Of a stretch of 9,588 nt of DNA, positions 1 through 5,662 are shown piece by piece (position 1 is the stretch's first letter; every line of letters starts with the position of its first letter). A program made the translations under genes and the position numbers. Location: positions 1-9,588 of the forward strand of contig JBOGIQ010000233.1 of the NCBI GenBank assembly GCA_050742535.1, in the 5' to 3' direction. The stretch is from Gp6-AA40 sp050742535. Its GTDB lineage: Bacteria > Acidobacteriota > Vicinamibacteria > Vicinamibacterales > UBA2999. The notes under the pieces were generated by a model. That model made no database searches. It saw only the letters and a program-made list of their open reading frames with translations, and was not told the origin of the DNA.

Positions 1-90
1 GGCGTGCATTGCACGCCGACCATCGAACGGCCGACACTCCGTTCGTCCTCCGTTCCTTCGTTTCTCCTGTGAAAGGCCAGTGGCTGTCGC
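1..90. repeat. Intergenic repeat block, copy 1
   Basis: Non-coding block that recurs at 153-243. It opens with a perfect hairpin, 7-bp arms at 1-7 and 11-17 around a 3-base loop. The 22 bases at 11-32 match 160-181 at 21 of 22 positions, and the 17 bases at 74-90 are identical to 227-243. The stretch between these anchors is pyrimidine-rich and diverged. The block lies beyond the 3' end of the copper ATPase gene. I see no credible gene in 1-259; the short open frames there have no ribosome binding site and run through the repeats. Confidence 0.7.
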
Positions 91-125
91 TGGAAAACGA
101 TCCGGACGCATCACACTCGTCTGAG

Positions 126-143
126 GTCCGCCTAAAGGCGGAC
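126..143. repeat. Short palindromic interspersed repeat, TAAA loop
   Basis: Perfect inverted repeat with 7-bp arms (GTCCGCC / GGCGGAC) around TAAA, followed by ACTACG. It belongs with the palindromes at 255-270 and 2853-2872, which share the layout of a GC-rich arm, a 4-base loop and the complementary arm. I associate such elements with Acidobacteriota intergenic DNA. It resembles a REP-type element; a transposase partner is not visible here. Confidence 0.7.
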
Positions 144-152
144 ACTACGCAA

Positions 153-243
153 GTGCGTCGCACGCCGACGATCGAACGGCCCTTAGCGTCTTCGTGATCT
201 TCGCGTTCTTCGTGGCCTTCGTGGTTAGGCCAGTGGCTGTCGC
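153..243. repeat. Intergenic repeat block, copy 2
   Basis: Second copy of the block at 1-90. It also begins with a small hairpin, 5-bp arms at 153-157 and 159-163. The spacing between the two conserved anchors is 67 bases here against 63 in copy 1, so the middle has gained or lost a few bases and changed composition, with several CTTCGTG-like stretches. Each block is followed by a TAAA-loop palindrome, so the repeating unit is block plus palindrome with a period of about 150 bp. Confidence 0.65.
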
Positions 244-254
244 GGCGAAGGCAA

Positions 255-270
255 TCCGGCTAAAGCCGGA
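255..270. repeat. Palindromic repeat supplying the copA stop codon
   Basis: Inverted repeat with 6-bp arms (TCCGGC / GCCGGA) around TAAA. The minus-strand copper ATPase reads into it: the last residues (about GVRL) are coded by the right arm and its flank, and the TAG stop at 260-262 straddles the arm-loop junction. As RNA it would fold at the very end of the reading frame, where it could protect the 3' end or slow readthrough. There is no T-run after it on the minus strand, so I do not call an intrinsic terminator. Confidence 0.65.
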
Positions 271-2572
271 CTCCACGAAGGCGCAACGCATTACCGATCA
301 CCGACACCGAGCTGAAGCTCATGGCCGCGGCGGCAATCATCGGATTCAGCAGCAGGCCGGTCCATGGATACAGGACTCCGGCTGCCACAGGCACGCCGAG
401 CGCGTTGTAGACGAACGCGAAAAACAGATTCTGTTTGATGTTGCCCATCGTCGCGCGACTCAGGCGGCGTGCGCGCACGATTCCGCGCAGGTCTCCCTTG
501 ACGAGCGTCACCCCGGCGCTTTCCATCGCCACGTCGGTGCCGGTTCCCATCGCGATGCCGACGTGCGCCTGAGCGAGGGCAGGAGCATCGTTGATTCCGT
601 CGCCGGCCATGGCCACGATGCGTCCTGCATCCTGCAGCTGCTTGACCAGTGCCGCCTTCTGGTCGGGCAGCACCTCCGGCAGCACGTCGTCGATGCCCAA
701 CTTACGTGCAACAGCCTCAGCGGTGATCCGGCTGTCTCCCGTGATCATGACGATACGCAGGCCTTCCTGATGGAGCTGTTGAATCGCCTCAGGCGTCGTC
801 TCTTTTATGGGATCGGCGACACCGATGAGCCCCGCCAGGGCGCCATCGATCGCCACGAACATCACGGTCTGGCCTTCGCGACGGAGATCGTCAACGTGAG
901 CGGCACCCGGATTCACTCCCAGGTCTTCCAGTAGACGCAGGTTTCCCAGCGCGACGGTCTTTCCGTCCACGCGGCCGCGCACGCCTTTGCCGGTGATGGA
1001 ATCGAACGTTTCTGCGCTCGACAGCGGGATGCCGCGATCGAGGGCGCCGCTGACGATCGCCGCCGCAAGTGGATGTTCGCTGCCGCGTTCGAGTGTCGCC
1101 GCCAGTCTCAACAGAGTCGGCTCGTCCCACGTGCCGAGCGGCGTGACCGACACGAGCGTCGGCCGGCCGCGCGTCAACGTGCCGGTCTTGTCCACGACCA
1201 GCGTGTCAACCTTGCGGAGCACTTCGATCGCCTCCGCGTTCCTGAACAGCACGCCGGCGCCCGCGCCTTTCCCGCTTGCCACCATGATCGACATTGGCGT
1301 GGCCAACCCAAGGGCGCATGGGCAGGCGATGATCAGCACCGCGACGGCGTTGACGATGGCGTACACCATCCGCGGTTCCGGACCGACCGTTGCCCAGGCG
1401 ATTGCCGTCACGACAGCGACGAGCACGACAATCGGGACGAAGTAGCCGGAGACGACATCGGCGAGCTTCTGGATCGGGGCGCGGCTGCGCTGCGCCTGCG
1501 CCACCATGCTCACGATCTGCGCGAGCAGCGTGTCGGATCCGACACGGTCCGCCCGGATGACCAGCGACCCCGTACCGTTAACCGTCGCGCCGATCACCGT
1601 GTCCTTTTCGGCCTTCTCGACGGGGATGGGTTCTCCGGTGACCATCGACTCGTCAACCGCGCTGCGTCCCTCGAGGACCGTGCCGTCCACTGGCACCTTC
1701 TCTCCGGGACGCACACGCAGGCGATCGCCGACGCTGACCTGGTCGAGCGGAATGTCCTCTTCGGTGCCGTCGTTCTGCAGGCGGCGCGCGGTTTTCGGCG
1801 CCAGTCCGAGCAGGGCGCGGATTGCCGCGCCCGTCTGGCTGCGCGCGCGCAACTCCATCACCTGCCCGAGCAGCACAAGCGTGACGATCACGGCGGCGGC
1901 CTCGAAGTAAACGCCAACCTGACCGTGGTGCATGCGGAAGGAGTGCGGGAAGAGGCCGGGCGCGATCGTGGCAACCAGGCTGAACACGTAAGCCACGCCA
2001 ACACCGAGGGCGATGAGCGTGAACATGTTGAGGCTGCGGTTGACCACGGACTGCCATCCGCGCATGAAAAACGGCCAGCCGCCCCACAACACCACCGGCG
2101 TGGCGAGCGCCAGCTGAATCCAGTTCGTTGCCGCGGCTGGGATGAGCGCATCCAGGTTGCCGGGCAGGAACTCGCTCATCGCAATCAGAAGCGTCGGGGC
2201 GGTCAGCGCCGTGCTGACGCGAAACCGCCGCGTCATGTCCTCGAGTTCAGGATTGCCTGCGTCCTCGAGCGAAATGGTCTTCGGCTCGAGCGCCATGCCG
2301 CAGATCGGGCACGAGCCGGGCTCGCTGCGGACGATCTCCGGGTGCATCGGGCAGGTCCATTCCGTCCCGGCAGGCACGGCCTGCGGCTGCCGCGCGTCGG
2401 GGCTCAGAAAGCGATCGGGATCGTCCCGGAACTGCTCGAGGCAGCTTTCATTGCAGAAGTAGTACGTCTGCCCGCGGTGATCGACGCGCCCGACCGCATC
2501 GTCGGGCGAAATCGTCATCCCGCAGACCGGGTCGACGACTTCTGCGGGCGCGATGGCGTGCTGCTTGTGCAC
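260..2572 (-). CDS. copA: Copper-translocating P1B-type ATPase with N-terminal YHS and metal-binding domains
   Basis: Inner-membrane ATPase that very probably exports Cu(I) from the cytoplasm. Residues 12-57 form a YHS domain (DPVCGM, then YYFCNESC). Residues 72-97 are a heavy-metal-binding domain (TCPMHPE, then CPICGM). There is no classical CxxC HMA domain. The actuator motif TGE is at 312-314, the ion-site motif CPC at 417-419, the phosphorylated Asp of DKTGT at 461, the SEHP His at 500 and GDGIND at 657-662. YN at 722-723 and MSxxS at 751-755 near the C-terminus match the Cu(I) signature of class IB-1. At 770 residues it is a normal length for this architecture. The start is GTG; in-frame codons upstream run through a heptad array containing no start codon and reach a TAG at 2621-2623, so GTG is the first possible start. 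The gene follows the small YHS gene by 81 bases and is probably co-transcribed with it and the sigma gene. Confidence 0.96.
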   Translation of the reverse strand: MHKQHAIAPAEVVDPVCGMTISPDDAVGRVDHRGQTYYFCNESCLEQFRDDPDRFLSPDARQPQAVPAGTEWTCPMHPEIVRSEPGSCPICGMALEPKTISLEDAGNPELEDMTRRFRVSTALTAPTLLIAMSEFLPGNLDALIPAAATNWIQLALATPVVLWGGWPFFMRGWQSVVNRSLNMFTLIALGVGVAYVFSLVATIAPGLFPHSFRMHHGQVGVYFEAAAVIVTLVLLGQVMELRARSQTGAAIRALLGLAPKTARRLQNDGTEEDIPLDQVSVGDRLRVRPGEKVPVDGTVLEGRSAVDESMVTGEPIPVEKAEKDTVIGATVNGTGSLVIRADRVGSDTLLAQIVSMVAQAQRSRAPIQKLADVVSGYFVPIVVLVAVVTAIAWATVGPEPRMVYAIVNAVAVLIIACPCALGLATPMSIMVASGKGAGAGVLFRNAEAIEVLRKVDTLVVDKTGTLTRGRPTLVSVTPLGTWDEPTLLRLAATLERGSEHPLAAAIVSGALDRGIPLSSAETFDSITGKGVRGRVDGKTVALGNLRLLEDLGVNPGAAHVDDLRREGQTVMFVAIDGALAGLIGVADPIKETTPEAIQQLHQEGLRIVMITGDSRITAEAVARKLGIDDVLPEVLPDQKAALVKQLQDAGRIVAMAGDGINDAPALAQAHVGIAMGTGTDVAMESAGVTLVKGDLRGIVRARRLSRATMGNIKQNLFFAFVYNALGVPVAAGVLYPWTGLLLNPMIAAAAMSFSSVSVIGNALRLRGVRL

Positions 2573-2621
2573 TGATCCCTGATCCCTGATCCCTGATCCC
2601 TGATCCCTGATCCCTGATCCC
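2573..2621. repeat. Seven-copy heptanucleotide tandem repeat at the copA start
   Basis: Seven perfect units of TGATCCC (GGGATCA on the coding strand) end directly against the copA GTG start. Each unit holds an AGGG that could pair weakly with 16S rRNA; the nearest one is 4 bases from the start codon and the next 11 bases. The array therefore makes up the whole proximal leader, including the only candidate ribosome binding sites. No unit contains a start or stop codon in any frame. Perfect identity between the copies suggests recent expansion or ongoing slippage. Confidence 0.95.
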
Positions 2622-2653
2622 TAGACCAGCCCTTCGCCCTTAACCCTTCGGCG

Positions 2654-2800
2654 TTAGGCCTTCACGTATTTCGCCGGTTCAGCGTCAAACTTCGTCTTAC
2701 AGACCTTCGCGCAGAAGTAGTACGTCTTGCCGTTGTATTCGCTGGTCGCCGCGGCTTTCGCCGGATCGACCTGCATGCCGCACACAACATCGCGTTCCAT
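2654..2800 (-). CDS. Small stand-alone YHS-domain protein (48 aa)
   Basis: A 48-residue protein that is essentially one YHS domain. VCGM is at residues 6-9, then YNGKTYYFC ending at Cys30, Cys34, and a closing EPAKYV. YHS domains occur in metal-handling proteins and at the ends of copper ATPases; the conserved cysteines are likely metal ligands. There is no signal peptide, so it is probably cytoplasmic and may buffer copper or pass it to CopA. The ATG has a good binding site, AGGGAG, 6 bases upstream. It lies 61 bases after the sigma gene stop and 81 bases before copA, consistent with one operon. Seventeen bases coding the TYYFC stretch are identical in the YHS domain of copA (2711-2727 and 2453-2469). 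Confidence 0.9.
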   Translation of the reverse strand: MERDVVCGMQVDPAKAAATSEYNGKTYYFCAKVCKTKFDAEPAKYVKA

Positions 2801-2852
2801 GACATTCTCCCTTTATTGGACCGCCGTTTCAGCCGCGACGGTTCATCCGTAG

Positions 2853-2872
2853 CTTCCGCCTTCAGGCGGAAG
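2853..2872. repeat. Palindromic repeat supplying the sigma-factor stop codon
   Basis: Perfect inverted repeat with 8-bp arms (CTTCCGCC / GGCGGAAG) around TTCA. On the minus strand the sigma gene runs through the right arm and stops at the TGA in the loop (2862-2864). It sits between the sigma and YHS genes, so its RNA hairpin could reduce expression of the downstream genes or protect the upstream message. There is no T-run, so it is not called a terminator. Confidence 0.7.
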
Positions 2873-3416
2873 GACTCTGGCAGGTGCAGTTGCGGCAGCC
2901 GTGCTCGGCGCATGTGCCGCACGATTCCACCACCCGCTTCTTGAGCGCTTCGCGCGCGCGAAACACGCGCACCCCGGCATTACCCGGAGACAGACCGCGC
3001 TCGGCCGCGAAAGCCTTCACCGTCTGCCCGCCGACGTCGATCGCCTGCAGTGCGTCTGCGTATTCCGCCTTCAATGTCGCCGCCAGCCGCGTGACGCATC
3101 CGCAGATTTCAGCCTCCAGCTCAGGCTCAGCCGACTCATGGGTTTCCAGCTCGCGCGCGAAGGCCTCCAGGGCCCGCGCCGCGGTCCCGCGCCGCCGCAG
3201 GCGGTCGATGGCCGAGTTTCTCAGCACGCGATAGAACCACGGGACGATGCCTTCGTCGGCAGGCGCCTGACCGGGGTGATCGATGACTCGCGTGAAGGCG
3301 TCCTGCAGGATGTCCTCCGCCAGCTCGCGATCGCCGACTCGCCGCTCGAGGTATCTGAGGAACGCCCGATGGTTCTCGACCAGGGCATCCAGCTCCTTTA
3401 TTGCAGGCATGGTCAT
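2862..3416 (-). CDS. ECF sigma factor with CxC linker and Cys-rich tail, CorE-like
   Basis: RNA polymerase sigma factor of the extracytoplasmic-function type, with about 184 residues from this start. The sigma-2 region covers roughly 12-78 (LAEDILQDAF, then WFYRVLRNSAIDRLRR) and sigma-4 roughly 108-164. CGC at 105-107 lies in the linker. The tail at 166-179 has five Cys and one His as CxxCxxHxCxxCxC. This layout matches CorE of Myxococcus xanthus, a sigma factor that senses copper directly through a CxC linker and a C-terminal Cys-rich domain and has no anti-sigma protein; none is coded next to this one either. The frame is open up to an ATG at 3482, but that ATG lies inside the -35 palindrome, upstream of the predicted transcript start. 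ATG 3416 or 3410 is more likely; neither has a clear ribosome binding site. Probable targets are its own operon and the divergent one. The metal is inferred to be copper from the neighbours. Confidence 0.88.
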   Translation of the reverse strand: MTMPAIKELDALVENHRAFLRYLERRVGDRELAEDILQDAFTRVIDHPGQAPADEGIVPWFYRVLRNSAIDRLRRRGTAARALEAFARELETHESAEPELEAEICGCVTRLAATLKAEYADALQAIDVGGQTVKAFAAERGLSPGNAGVRVFRAREALKKRVVESCGTCAEHGCRNCTCQSPSA

Positions 3417-3461
3417 CAGTATAGATTTCGCGCGCGTGATCGCTTCCGCTTCACTTCCTTC

Positions 3462-3516
3462 ACGCAGCGTCTGCCGCCGCATTACACCTGGTGTAATGCG
3501 GGCGAGCCGACTGCGT
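3462..3516. promoter_or_regulatory. Mirror-image divergent ECF-type promoters
   Basis: A perfect 17-bp dyad at 3481-3497 (ATTACACC, T, GGTGTAAT) is centred on 3489. Reading right on the plus strand, GGTGTAAT is followed by 16 bases and CGT at 3514-3516. Reading left on the minus strand, GGTGTAAT is followed by exactly 16 bases and CGT at 3464-3462. ECF promoters typically have a -35 element and a CGT-containing -10 about 16-17 bases apart, so this fits two back-to-back promoters with abutting -35 elements. Predicted transcript starts are near 3524 (plus) and 3454 (minus), each giving a leader of about 40 bases. The local sigma factor is the likely user. A repressor operator is the alternative reading of the dyad. 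Confidence 0.6.
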
Positions 3517-3528
3517 TATCGAGTTGAA

Positions 3529-3547
3529 GGCTGACAGAGGGTCAGCC
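3529..3547 (+). promoter_or_regulatory. Leader hairpin just before a strong ribosome binding site
   Basis: Perfect 7-bp stem (GGCTGAC / GTCAGCC) with a 5-base loop AGAGG. If transcription starts near 3524, this hairpin forms the 5' end of the plus-strand message. It is followed 5 bases later by AGGAGG at 3553-3558, itself 5 bases before the ATG at 3564. It leaves the ribosome binding site free, so message stabilisation is the simplest role. Confidence 0.5.
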
Positions 3548-3563
3548 ACCGAAGGAGGTTGAC

Positions 3564-3650
3564 ATGTCGAAGACGTCGAATCGCTGTGAATGCGCGTCCT
3601 GTTCCGGTGCCAGCTGCTCGTGTGGCTGCCGGCCGCCTGTGAAACAATAG
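3564..3650 (+). CDS. 28-aa Cys-rich metallothionein-like peptide
   Basis: ATG to TAG frame of 28 residues with six cysteines at 8, 10, 13, 18, 20 and 22 (CxCxxCxxxxCxCxC), a basic N-terminus and no signal peptide or membrane segment. CSGASCSCGC is close in style to the short copper metallothioneins of fungi such as Neurospora (from memory). Translation evidence is strong for so small a gene: AGGAGG lies 5 bases before the ATG. It is the first gene after the divergent promoter and is followed 5 bases later by the next gene. The likely role is binding Cu(I) in the cytoplasm when the sigma factor is active. I know of no named family it belongs to; its function is inferred from cysteine content and context. 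Confidence 0.72.
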   Translation: MSKTSNRCECASCSGASCSCGCRPPVKQ

Positions 3651-3655
3651 TTACC

Positions 3656-4009
3656 GTGCGTGCCATAGCGCTGCTGCTGACTTTCGCGATTGCCGGCCCG
3701 TCGGTCGGTGCTCTGATCTGCGATTGGACATGTGCGACTGCGCATGAGGCAGCTGCCGCGGCAGAGACCGATTGTCACGATGCGCCGGGCCCCACCGAGA
3801 CGGCAACGTTAGCGGCGGGGCACGCGTGTCATGAGCTGCCCGCAGCGGCCGCGTCCATCGTGACGTGCGCGGCGCACTTTGCCGACGCAGCCGTGGCCGT
3901 TCAAACGCCGACGTACGAGACCTCCATGGTGCAGGCGTCGCTTGTAACGCGCCGCGCCGACAGGTCGCACGCCCCTCCGCCGACGCGCATCCTTCCTCTC
4001 CGAATCTGA
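3656..4009 (+). CDS. Small secreted Cys/His protein of the copper operon
   Basis: A 117-residue protein of no named family that I recognise. Residues 1-19 are a hydrophobic signal sequence (AIALLLTFAIAG). The rest carries five cysteines, at 22, 26, 40, 58 and 71, several beside His (CH at 40-41, HACH at 56-59, CAAH at 71-74), which suggests metal binding or disulfides in the periplasm. The end, rich in Pro and Arg, finishes in LPLRI. The GTG at 3656 is preferred: an ATG at 3590 in the same frame would overlap the Cys-rich peptide gene and put extra residues before the signal sequence. No clear ribosome binding site precedes the GTG, so translation is probably coupled to the peptide gene ending 5 bases upstream. 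I recall similar small proteins beside copper genes in other Acidobacteriota, without known function. Confidence 0.75.
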   Translation: MRAIALLLTFAIAGPSVGALICDWTCATAHEAAAAAETDCHDAPGPTETATLAAGHACHELPAAAASIVTCAAHFADAAVAVQTPTYETSMVQASLVTRRADRSHAPPPTRILPLRI

Positions 4010-4072
4010 TCCGCGGCCTGCCGGCTCAATGCTGTCCGGGTGTCGCCGGATCACGTACCAGAGGAGGGAACA

Positions 4073-5662
4073 ATGCGGGTTCAGCAGGTCATTCTGACCG
4101 GGATTTCATTTGTCCTGTTCGTGACGGTTCCCGGTTTCGCCCAGGAGCACCAGCACGAACCGGGCGCGGCATCGACGCTCTTCACGCCGCGCGAAGGTTC
4201 AGGCACCGCCTGGCTCCCGGAAACGTCGGACATGTACGGTCGGCATCGAAGTGCGGGCAGCTGGGAGCTCATGTTTCATGGCAATGCGTTCCTCCAGTTG
4301 CTGCACGAGGGGGCGAATAATGACCGCGGTGCTACGCAAGCCGGCAGCATCAACTGGTTCATGGCCATGGCGCGTCGTCCGGCGGGCGGCGGCACCATTG
4401 GGCTGCGAGCGATGTTGAGCCTCGAACCAGGCACGATCCGTGGTTGTGGCTATCCGGATCTGCTGGCCACAGGCGAACAGTGCGATGGTGAGTCGATCCA
4501 CGATCGTCAGCATCCGCACGATTTGCTGATGGAAGTCGGGGCCGAATACGAGCGTCCGCTTTTCGGCCGCCTCCGCTGGCAGATGTACGCCGGGCTCGCC
4601 GGCGAACCCGCACTCGGTCCGGTTGCGTATCCCCACCGGCTGTCGGCGCTTCCGAACCCCCTCGCGCCGATCTCTCACCACTGGCTCGACGCGACGCACA
4701 TCACGTATGGTGTTGTGACGGGTGGCGTGTTCACGAACCGGTGGAAGGCGGAGGCGTCGATCTTCAACGGTCGTGAACCGGACGAAGAGCGATGGGACCT
4801 CGACTTGGCGGCGCTTGATTCATTCTCCGGACGCGTGTCATTTGCTCCGCATGCGGATCTGCTGCTGCAGGTCTCGGCCGGTCATCTCAACGAAGGGGAG
4901 GCGGGGGATGGAATGCTGCCGCGCATCGACGTCGACCGCGTCACCGCCTCTCTCGCGTACCATCGGCGGATGAATGACCGCAACCTCTGGGCGAACACGG
5001 TTGCCTGGGGTCGCAACGCGGAAGAGGGGACGTCGACGCATGCGTTCCTCGCCGAGAGCAGTGTGACCGTGGACGAACGCGATGTCTGGTTCGGCCGACT
5101 GGAGATCGCCGGCAAGGAGGCACACGACCTGCACGCCGAGGAGTTCGGCGATGAAGTGCTCACGGTCGGCAAGCTGCAGGGCGGCTACACGCGGTACCTG
5201 GCTGCCGCGGCAGGGTGGCGCGCCGGTGTCGGCGGCTACTTGTCGGCCGGCTTCGTGCCCGAAGCGCTCAAGCCGCATTACGGCAGCCGTGCGAACCTCG
5301 GCGTCGGCTTCTTCCTGACCGTCCGGCCGGCGACGTCCGCGGCTCACGCCGGCCACGCCACTGCGCGTCCCGCGGGGCAAACCGAACGCACGACGGCCGA
5401 CGAGCATGCCGGCCACGAAACTCCCGCCGCGACGCCGCCGGCGGGCGGATCGCAGCCGCGGGGAGGCCTACGGCCGGCACCGGCGACGGACCTGGTGGGC
5501 TTGAAGTGCCGAACGAACATCGATCCGAAGACCGCGCCGCGGATGCTGTATCAGGGCCGGATGTTCTACTTCTGTTCCGATGAGGAACGTGCCGCGTTTG
5601 CGAAGGAGCCGGCGAGGTACGCACTGCCGCCGGATGGCAATGCGCCGGAGGATAAGCACTGA
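4073..5662 (+). CDS. Outer-membrane beta-barrel-like protein with C-terminal YHS-like domain
   Basis: A 529-residue secreted protein. Residues 1-23 are a signal peptide ending near GFA, and the mature N-terminus starts QEHQHEPG. Residues about 60-418 alternate hydrophobic and polar residues with many aromatics, ending in VGFFLTV, as in outer-membrane barrels; QHPHD at 146-150 and Cys 125 and 137 lie within. Residues 420-470 are a Pro/Ala/His linker with two AGH motifs. Residues about 473-516 resemble a YHS domain (Cys479, FYFCS with Cys501, EPARYA). The usual GM after the first Cys is RT, and the second Cys of the FCxxxC pair is Glu. GGAGGG lies 4 bases before the ATG, which decides this start over an upstream ATG at 4040. 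A role in copper binding or efflux at the outer membrane is inferred from context and His content. I do not recognise a named family for the barrel. Confidence 0.85.
   Translation: MRVQQVILTGISFVLFVTVPGFAQEHQHEPGAASTLFTPREGSGTAWLPETSDMYGRHRSAGSWELMFHGNAFLQLLHEGANNDRGATQAGSINWFMAMARRPAGGGTIGLRAMLSLEPGTIRGCGYPDLLATGEQCDGESIHDRQHPHDLLMEVGAEYERPLFGRLRWQMYAGLAGEPALGPVAYPHRLSALPNPLAPISHHWLDATHITYGVVTGGVFTNRWKAEASIFNGREPDEERWDLDLAALDSFSGRVSFAPHADLLLQVSAGHLNEGEAGDGMLPRIDVDRVTASLAYHRRMNDRNLWANTVAWGRNAEEGTSTHAFLAESSVTVDERDVWFGRLEIAGKEAHDLHAEEFGDEVLTVGKLQGGYTRYLAAAAGWRAGVGGYLSAGFVPEALKPHYGSRANLGVGFFLTVRPATSAAHAGHATARPAGQTERTTADEHAGHETPAATPPAGGSQPRGGLRPAPATDLVGLKCRTNIDPKTAPRMLYQGRMFYFCSDEERAAFAKEPARYALPPDGNAPEDKH

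Noticed and set aside
1073..2575. A 500-codon open frame on the plus strand opposite copA
   Set aside because: It is antisense to a clear ATPase gene, rich in Arg, His and Asp in the way GC-rich antisense frames are, and shows no domain, signal or binding site. The same applies to 194-934.
2573..2621. Heptamer array as a CRISPR or phage attachment site
   Set aside because: The units are contiguous without spacers, and no cas, integrase or tRNA gene is present in the window.
3417..3482. N-terminal extension of the sigma factor to the ATG at 3482
   Set aside because: That ATG lies within the dyad and upstream of the predicted transcript start, and the sigma-2 homology starts only after the later ATGs. 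A weak AGGTG before it keeps the option open.
3481..3497. Dyad as a CopY/BlaI-type repressor operator
   Set aside because: The dyad has TACA and TGTA halves but with 5 bases between instead of the 2 of a cop box, no repressor gene is in the window, and the symmetric CGT spacing fits sigma promoters better. It cannot be ruled out.
3590..3655. Earlier ATG for the small secreted Cys/His protein
   Set aside because: It would overlap most of the Cys-rich peptide gene, has no binding site and puts extra residues before the signal sequence.
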